A DNA stretch of 64,000 nt from Pontibacter burrus. GTDB lineage: Bacteria > Bacteroidota > Bacteroidia > Cytophagales > Hymenobacteraceae. Within the stretch, counting starts at the first letter, position 1, and the number at the start of each line of letters is the position of its first letter. The stretch lies in assembly GCF_010686685.1 (NCBI RefSeq), contig NZ_JAAGWD010000004.1, forward strand, positions 410,330 through 474,329, read 5' to 3'. The position numbers were made by a program, and so were the translations under genes. The notes beneath the pieces were generated by a model, which saw only the letters and a program-made list of their open reading frames with translations, searched no databases and had not been told where the DNA came from. Shown in pieces: positions 58,396 to 64,000 of this stretch.

Positions 58396-59415
58396 TTACT
58401 TGTAGGATAAAACATAAAATCGGCTACTTAAATCAATACTGATTGGATTTAACTTTCTCCACTGTAGAAACCCTTCGAAATCTAGTGTGATATTTTCTGG
58501 AACGATCAGGAGCATGTCATACTCTTTCATGATAAATTCTCTCAGGTACCCGCTGGAAATTATCTTGTTTAATTCTGCAAGATAGGCTGTTGTGCTTGGT
58601 AATCTAGCTGAGTTAGTCATTCTCTTATCTTGTTCCTGTGCTGCAAATGCTTTTAATGAAGCTACATGTAGTTCTAAATATAAACCAGGAAAACCAGCTG
58701 CTCTCTCTAAGGGAGAGACATTATCGGTTACCCATTGCATCTTTTCAAAAGCACTTCCCAGTACTGATACAGTTATTACTGAGTCAGCTGTGGCGCCGGG
58801 TGCAAGATGAAGAGTGGGCTTAATATCTAAGGGATCAAGCTTTACAAGATTCGTCGGAGCAAATGTATCGATTACTGTTGTTGCAAGTTCTTGGATAGCA
58901 GCAGAATCCAGTACTTCAGAAGTAATCCTAAATTTAAATAACCACTTACCACACTCAAATACAGATAAGTAAGAGTTTGTTCCTTCCTTTACATATTTTA
59001 TGTTCGCCTGGAGGCCGTTTATCTTATAGTCATCCTTTATGTAGCTTATTGGTTTTTGAGTAGCAGTAATACCTTTCTTAGAGGTAACAGCAACTTCCAT
59101 GTAAGCTGTAGAATAAGCTTGTTTCAGGCGGTCTTCAGTACCTACTTCATACGGATATAAATAAACTGACATTTTCGTTTTCCTGTCTGCACTCCAGTAA
59201 ACGGTGCCAATATTCGTTTTCTCTTTATCAAAAGCATAAACACTTTTTCGCTTATAACCAGCCAAATCTTTAGGAAATGGGGTCTTGGTTTTTGCATGAA
59301 TAAAGGTGCCACTCGCAGCAAGTGATCGTGGTCTGCTCATACTTTGTGCAGAAACTATGTGCACAGAAAGGAGGCAAGCAACAACTAAAAGAATTAATCT
59401 ATAGATAAGTGTCAT
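58396..59415 (-). CDS. Hypothetical exported protein
   Basis: 339 residues. Signal peptide LILLVVACLLSVHIVSAQS. The mature part is of mixed alpha/beta type (FDKEKTNIGTVYWSADRKTKMSVYLYPYE, TNSYLSVFECGKWLFKFRI). No known family. It is 25 bases downstream of the hydrolase gene on the same strand, so perhaps co-transcribed. Confidence 0.75.
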   Translation of the reverse strand: MTLIYRLILLVVACLLSVHIVSAQSMSRPRSLAASGTFIHAKTKTPFPKDLAGYKRKSVYAFDKEKTNIGTVYWSADRKTKMSVYLYPYEVGTEDRLKQAYSTAYMEVAVTSKKGITATQKPISYIKDDYKINGLQANIKYVKEGTNSYLSVFECGKWLFKFRITSEVLDSAAIQELATTVIDTFAPTNLVKLDPLDIKPTLHLAPGATADSVITVSVLGSAFEKMQWVTDNVSPLERAAGFPGLYLELHVASLKAFAAQEQDKRMTNSARLPSTTAYLAELNKIISSGYLREFIMKEYDMLLIVPENITLDFEGFLQWRKLNPISIDLSSRFYVLSYK

Positions 59416-59440
59416 TGAGGCTTATTACTTAACGGTTTTA

Positions 59441-60484
59441 TTACTTAAGTTTTAAAGCCTTTTTTACAGCTTTGTACTGGGCATCTACTACCGCCTGGTT
59501 ATGGCCGTGGGCAGCACCGGGTACCAATACAAATTCTTTTTTCGGGGCTTTTACCTTATCGAAGTAGGCTTTTGTAAGATCCGGAGCAGTTAAGATGTCT
59601 TTATCGCCTTGTATAAGGTAAACTGGTATTTTATAGTGCAGGCCGTTTTTCATAAAGTCGACATCAGCGGCCATCGGTTTAATGCCCATTTGTTTGTGGC
59701 CGGCAAAGTGCAGGAACGAATAATCATCGCCGTTGTATCGGTCCTGAGTGTCTTTTTCGTTGTCGTATTCAGGCTTCAATTTCCACCAGGTAGGTGGCGC
59801 TGCTACTGAGTTTTGTTTCTCGTAATTTTTAATGATGCGCATGAGCTGACCTTCTTTTCGGGCATCTTCGTAAGGCGGAGAGCCCAGTGCAGCCAGCTTA
59901 TCCAGCGATTCCTGGTCGTTAGCATCCTTTGCCATTTGCTGCACCATGTTGTATGCATTTACAAACCCGGATGTATAGTTTACTATCTGGGAATGTCCGA
60001 TATATGCCGTATAAAGATCTGGGCGGGCAAGGGCCATGTTAGCGCCCAATATAGAACCCCAGGAAGTGCCAACAAGCGTTATCTTTTTCTTGCCCAGGTG
60101 TTTGAGCAGGTACTCCGAAAGCTCGATGCCGTCGGCTGTCATTTGCTCCACGGTCAGCGGGTTTTCTATCCAATAATCCTCGGTTACTTCTTCGGGGGCG
60201 TTACGGCCGAAGGTTCTGCCCGCGCCACGCTGATCCCAGTACACCGGCACAAATTCTTTTTTCCAGTGCCCGTAAATGGCATCGTCGTACGGACTCATGG
60301 TGCTGCCCGGCCCGCCATGCAGAAACAAAATAACTGGCTTGCTCCTATCTTCGCTGCTTATAGTTACCCATTGCTCTATGCCGCCGATGGTAATAAAGCT
60401 TTCTTCGTTGATGGGTTTCGCCTGTGCGAATAGCTGTCCTGAAACTATAGAAAGCAGAAAAATGAGTAGGAGGGTGTGTTTCAT
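59441..60484 (-). CDS. Exported alpha/beta hydrolase (proline iminopeptidase-like)
   Basis: 347 residues with a signal peptide (LLLIFLLSIVSGQLFAQ). HGGPGSTMSPYDD oxyanion region, YWDQRGAGRTFGRN, nucleophile Ser in LVGTSWGSILGANMAL, the late acid region GDKDILTAPDL and catalytic His in VPGAAHGHNQAV. HGGPG and DQRGAG are typical of proline iminopeptidases and related hydrolases. Substrate unknown; periplasmic location by its signal. Confidence 0.9.
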   Translation of the reverse strand: MKHTLLLIFLLSIVSGQLFAQAKPINEESFITIGGIEQWVTISSEDRSKPVILFLHGGPGSTMSPYDDAIYGHWKKEFVPVYWDQRGAGRTFGRNAPEEVTEDYWIENPLTVEQMTADGIELSEYLLKHLGKKKITLVGTSWGSILGANMALARPDLYTAYIGHSQIVNYTSGFVNAYNMVQQMAKDANDQESLDKLAALGSPPYEDARKEGQLMRIIKNYEKQNSVAAPPTWWKLKPEYDNEKDTQDRYNGDDYSFLHFAGHKQMGIKPMAADVDFMKNGLHYKIPVYLIQGDKDILTAPDLTKAYFDKVKAPKKEFVLVPGAAHGHNQAVVDAQYKAVKKALKLK

Positions 60485-60574
60485 GTGAGTGATGAGTATT
60501 AGGTTGTTTGTTATGGGAAAAGCTTTATGAAAATTGTTTAACTGCGCTCGTGCTATAATGTGGGAGAGACTATA

Positions 60575-61078
60575 TTATGCACTTTGTTGGTATTGGAGCC
60601 TCTGTTCAAAGTATTTGGTCCAAATTTTTTCTTTTTTTAAGATAAAAACAGTTCCTACTCCAAATATTGTAGCAGTTGCAATTCCAACCATGGCAAAGAA
60701 AGGCTTATCTGGGATCCGCACACTTAATTCTGATGCAAATGCTGCATACAGTCCTAAGACTGAATAATACATAAACCAAACATGAACAGCTTTATACTTT
60801 CTTGGGAGAATCTTAATAAACAAGGGAGCCATTCCCAATACCAATGTCAGAGAGCTAACAATAGCCATGATATGAAACACTCCAAATCTTCCAGTCAGAT
60901 TGTAGATACCTAGTGCAGACCCACAAACTAAAACCATGGCAACAACATAAACATAGCCCACCCTTTTATGCTGTACTGTACCTTTATTAGCAGCTAAGAC
61001 AAAAGCACCAGCTATCATAGCCAATAAGGCAGTAGCCAAATGAAACCAGCCTAAGGCAGAATTTACAAAGCCATACAT
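60575..61078 (-). CDS. DUF2306-like membrane protein
   Basis: 167 residues with about four to five membrane segments (LGWFHLATALLAMIAGAFVL, VGYVYVVAMVLVCGSALGIY, MAIVSSLTLVLGMAPLFI, WFMYYSVLGLYAAF). The HKRVGYVYV segment and the repeated HL/HM pattern are as in DUF2306 proteins. Function unknown. Confidence 0.78.
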   Translation of the reverse strand: MYGFVNSALGWFHLATALLAMIAGAFVLAANKGTVQHKRVGYVYVVAMVLVCGSALGIYNLTGRFGVFHIMAIVSSLTLVLGMAPLFIKILPRKYKAVHVWFMYYSVLGLYAAFASELSVRIPDKPFFAMVGIATATIFGVGTVFILKKEKIWTKYFEQRLQYQQSA

Positions 61079-61209
61079 TTTCGAGTAGTTTTAGTTCTTA
61101 CCTATTTTTAAGCTTTATTAGATAATTAAAATTTTGTGTTTCAGTTAATAAGCTTTGCTGCTAACGGACGCGTGAATACAGCATGCATTGCGTTGTAGTA
61201 CGTTATTCT

Positions 61210-61551
61210 TTATTCAATAAGCCCGTGCACGAACAGCATTGCCAAAAGGAAAACTGTTGACCCAAGTGCAGCAACCATTCTTGTTTTATTTTTCTGGATG
61301 ATTGCCAAAACAGCAAAAACAAATGCTCCAGTAAATAACAGTCCCCAGATTAAACTAACTAAAGCATATAGTTCTGGAGTTTTATAGTAGTATGGTGTTG
61401 TTCCTTCTCCACCGAATGGATAACCAACTGTCCTGTTCAAAATGCCAATCACATACCATTCTTCCAGATTTATAAAAGCCAGTAGTCCTGTGATAGTGAG
61501 AATGATTCCACTTATGAGCCAGAACATTAATGGGCTTTTACTTTTTTCCAT
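61210..61551 (-). CDS. Hypothetical membrane protein
   Basis: 113 residues with three membrane segments (LMFWLISGIILTITGLLAFI, LYALVSLIWGLLFTGAFVFA, MVAALGSTVFLLAMLFV). No family recognised. Codon use is AT-richer than in the core operon at the window's start, as in the neighbouring genes of this end. Confidence 0.65.
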   Translation of the reverse strand: MEKSKSPLMFWLISGIILTITGLLAFINLEEWYVIGILNRTVGYPFGGEGTTPYYYKTPELYALVSLIWGLLFTGAFVFAVLAIIQKNKTRMVAALGSTVFLLAMLFVHGLIE

Positions 61552-61676
61552 TAATAATTACTAATGTGCTACAACGGTATTCGTATATGAGGTGAGCGAG
61601 GCTTTCAGCCGCTGCATTATTCATGTGCTTAGTTAGGCACAGTATTTAGACCATTAGCAACCTGGAGTTGCTCAAT

Positions 61677-63209
61677 TTACAGCAGGCCGTTGATCATCCC
61701 TTTCACTTTCTCTTTTCCAGGAAAGGCAGTAAATTTATTGATAAGCACACCTTCTTTGTTGTATAATAGATATGCCGGGATAGCCTCGAACTCAAACTGG
61801 TTCATGGTGTATTCCCACTGAGCGTCTGTCAGGTAATAATGCTCACTGCCTATTCCCTTAATTTTCTCTTCCCATCGCTCCCGAGGGGAGGACGTGTCTG
61901 TTAAATATACAAAAACAACATCCTTATCATGAAACTCACCTTTTGTACTTCTGAATTCATTCATTGCTTTCAGGCAGGGGCCACACCATGTTGCCCAAAG
62001 GTCAATTAAAACAACCTTGTTCTTGTGTTTAGCTAAAATTGTTTGGATTACTTTGTCGTCCGAAACAGATGAGATGTCAATGACAACAGCAGGTGATTTG
62101 AATTTGTCTAATGCAGCAACCTGCTGGTTTTTCCGAAACAGTATCTTGGCTATTTCTCCGTTTTTCCAATAAGCCGCTATATGCTCTTTCTGCTTTTCGG
62201 TGAGCGGTCTTGCTTCCTCATTTAGTTGTCTGGCATAAGCATTGGCTGCTAAAACATCGTAGTATGGTCCGTTTTCGAATCCGACTAAATCCGATAAAAT
62301 AACCTTCACACTTGCCAGCCAGGAGGGAATATCGCTTTCTCCTATCTTAGGGAGCCCTATTACTTCATTTTGGAGAATCTCTTTTTGAAAATTAGAAAAT
62401 TCGGAGGCATGCAAATATTGTGGATCATTGAGCTTGAAATCCTTCAGGAAACGATAGTAGGATCTGTCAGGCTTCTGTAGATCAGGTTTATTGCTTCTGT
62501 CGCCAGTTGTGTTTCCATAATTACGAATCATCGCAGTTTCATAATCAAAGACTTGCCCTACATACATGTTTAGAAGAAAATCTTTAGACAGCACTTCTTT
62601 CAATCCATTCGACAGTAATGTATCTATATTCAAAATCTCAAGTCTTTCTGACAAAACAGTCTTCGCATGCTTCAGAAAATAATCTGTGCTTTTATTATAC
62701 AAAGGCTCCGGTGCCTTATCACGCCTACCAGAAGACATTTTAGGTAGGATCGCTAAGCCTTGGATCATATCATGCTGAGTCATATTTGCAGGCGTAACGG
62801 CAACATTTTCCACTTCAAAATCCGAATTATAAGCGATTGCGAAATTAGTAACACCACCACTTTTTAATTTTACATAAAGGGTCTTGTATGGATTTAAACT
62901 TGTATTCAAACCGACTAAAGAAACAGCGGTTTCAACATCCACATCAACAGAGAATTTTCCTAACTGATCAACGAGCGCTTTATATGAAACAGTCTCTCCC
63001 GAAATTGGATGGGGAACATAAACATGTACATAAATGCTGTCCTTTCTCGTATTGTTCGGACTTGTAATGCTGCCTGTTAATGTAGCTGTACCTGCTACTA
63101 TTGTGGTTGGACCTGCATTTGTAGCAGTCGAATCTGTTCCCTTACTTACAGGCTGCTTGCATGCTAACAAGAACATAAGGCTGATTACACCAAGGAGATT
63201 TGTTTTCAT
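61677..63209 (-). CDS. TlpA-like thioredoxin lipoprotein
   Basis: 510 residues from MKTNLLGVISLMFLLAC (ATG 63209; two ATG pairs further upstream, up to 63224, are possible). Lipoprotein Cys in FLLACKQPVS. A long N-terminal region of ~360 residues without known motifs is followed by a thioredoxin domain with VVLIDLWATWCGPCLKAMN (WCGPC) and FEFEAIPAYLLYNKEG (cis-Pro). Periplasm-facing thiol reductase, of the type common in Bacteroidota. Confidence 0.87.
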   Translation of the reverse strand: MKTNLLGVISLMFLLACKQPVSKGTDSTATNAGPTTIVAGTATLTGSITSPNNTRKDSIYVHVYVPHPISGETVSYKALVDQLGKFSVDVDVETAVSLVGLNTSLNPYKTLYVKLKSGGVTNFAIAYNSDFEVENVAVTPANMTQHDMIQGLAILPKMSSGRRDKAPEPLYNKSTDYFLKHAKTVLSERLEILNIDTLLSNGLKEVLSKDFLLNMYVGQVFDYETAMIRNYGNTTGDRSNKPDLQKPDRSYYRFLKDFKLNDPQYLHASEFSNFQKEILQNEVIGLPKIGESDIPSWLASVKVILSDLVGFENGPYYDVLAANAYARQLNEEARPLTEKQKEHIAAYWKNGEIAKILFRKNQQVAALDKFKSPAVVIDISSVSDDKVIQTILAKHKNKVVLIDLWATWCGPCLKAMNEFRSTKGEFHDKDVVFVYLTDTSSPRERWEEKIKGIGSEHYYLTDAQWEYTMNQFEFEAIPAYLLYNKEGVLINKFTAFPGKEKVKGMINGLL

Positions 63210-63387
63210 CATTTTAGTCATCATTATTTTGATTTGAACTTGGGAGAGCTCCCTCTAAGATCCGCTGGAATGAAATAATTATTTACATGAGCTTTGAACA
63301 AGCTGATGGTATAGCAATTATGCCTAACGTACTGGGCTATAGGGTGGCGTAGCTGACCTATAGGTGTGGTTATAGCTTGTTGTTCTT

Positions 63388-63858
63388 TCAGCAACCACAT
63401 TCTCCATAAAACTCTTTAACTACTTCTTTACCCTTCTTTGATTTTATTCGCATTGTCCCTTTTTGCTGCCAAGTCTCTTCTACCTGACCCACTTGTTTAT
63501 AGTCAAGCGAAATTTCAAAATCTTCTGAAATCCAGGTTTTGATGAAATGGTCGTCTGCTACTTTCTGGGAGTTACTTAGACTAAAGCTTTTCATTTCTCC
63601 ATTGATTGAGACGAAGGCATTGCTTCCATAGTCATCCACATAGATATACTGGTCACTTTCAAAGTCACTCTTATTACTGGAGAAGTAACAAGAGCAACCT
63701 TCTATCTCTGGTGGAAATTCGGAGAAAGTATCAACTACTATACTTGAGTCAGTAGATGATTCATTGGCGCCGAAAGAGGCTTTGCTGTTTGAACACGAAA
63801 ACAAAAATCCTGAAAGTATAAATAGGATAAAGGAGTAGCAATTCAATGTTTTATTCAT
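63388..63858 (-). CDS. Hypothetical lipoprotein
   Basis: 156 residues. Lipobox SGFLFSC with the Cys at about residue 22. The mature part contains EGCSCYFSSNKSDFESDQYIY and ends in GECGC, suggesting disulfides or metal binding by the Cys pairs. No family known. The remaining 142 bases to the window edge hold no gene that I can support. Confidence 0.68.
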   Translation of the reverse strand: MNKTLNCYSFILFILSGFLFSCSNSKASFGANESSTDSSIVVDTFSEFPPEIEGCSCYFSSNKSDFESDQYIYVDDYGSNAFVSINGEMKSFSLSNSQKVADDHFIKTWISEDFEISLDYKQVGQVEETWQQKGTMRIKSKKGKEVVKEFYGECGC

Positions 63859-64000
63859 CTTTCTAATTAGCTATAACGAACAAGGCCAGAAAGCGCCAAG
63901 GCTTGCCTGCTGGCCTTGGTGGTTTATGGGCGTAGTTATCCGTGCTTGTTTTTCCTTTTTTGTAGTGACTGCTGATCTTAATTTCTTTTTTATTCAGGGA

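Overview
The window looks like chromosomal DNA of a Bacteroidota bacterium of the Cytophagales, probably a Hymenobacteraceae (Pontibacter-like). Support: the gene order bamD-rpoZ-coaBC-DUF4835-recN, ubiE followed by porT, a PorE-like OmpA protein, a type IX secretion (T9SS) sorting domain on a 1621-residue exported nuclease, DUF5606, and promoters of the Bacteroidota TAnnTTTG type. The genus is an inference. I see no rRNA, tRNA, phage, transposase or CRISPR array.

Layout. 0-5.5 kb: one forward operon for envelope assembly (bamD), transcription (rpoZ), CoA synthesis (coaC/coaB, split by a frame change), DUF4835, a small protein and recN; fabI follows. 6.4-7 kb: a gap made of repeats. 7-9.4 kb: a cupin protein, a Kazal lipoprotein and three YtxH-type proteins, one fused to CsbD. 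9.5-14 kb: lysS, an unknown 343-residue protein and a Cys/Met-metabolism PLP enzyme. 14.1-19 kb: a giant secreted nuclease with five Calx-beta repeats. 19-24.8 kb: yigZ, fdtA, fdtB (amino-sugar synthesis), a glycosyltransferase and an acyl-ACP desaturase, with two copies of a ~300 bp repeat around yigZ-fdtA-fdtB. 25-27.7 kb: a VWA / MoxR-type ATPase pair. 28-46 kb: mixed housekeeping genes (transporter, cyclophilin, fasciclin lipoprotein, rsgA, kdtA, crcB, DsbA family, perR-peroxiredoxin, enoyl-CoA hydratase, aspartate kinase, fructose-bisphosphatase). 46-54 kb: engB, a PorE-like pair, ubiE-porT and an extremely polar low-complexity protein. 54.7-63.9 kb: genes all on the minus strand, mostly lipoproteins and membrane proteins, including two paralogous lipoproteins with a DRH...DRDN pattern.

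How the genes work together. PorE and PorT (and perhaps the DUF4835 protein) belong to the secretion route that the nuclease would use. PerR and peroxiredoxin form one unit with a perfect 7-1-7 operator in front. fdtA, fdtB and the glycosyltransferase point to surface glycan synthesis.

The most unusual aspect is outside the genes. The palindrome AACTATAGTT and its CTATAG core recur through genes and gaps at a density far above chance, cluster at gene ends, and in four genes supply the TAG stop codon. The larger gaps are mosaics of further interspersed families: hairpins with covarying stems and constant loops, CCCCTCC/GGAGGGG hairpins, TCTGAATCAGGATT strings, GTTAGAAAGTT and ATTTGAAGAT tails that begin at stop codons and point the same way as the gene, and the ~300 bp repeat. 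All functional assignments rest on motif recognition by eye, without database searches.
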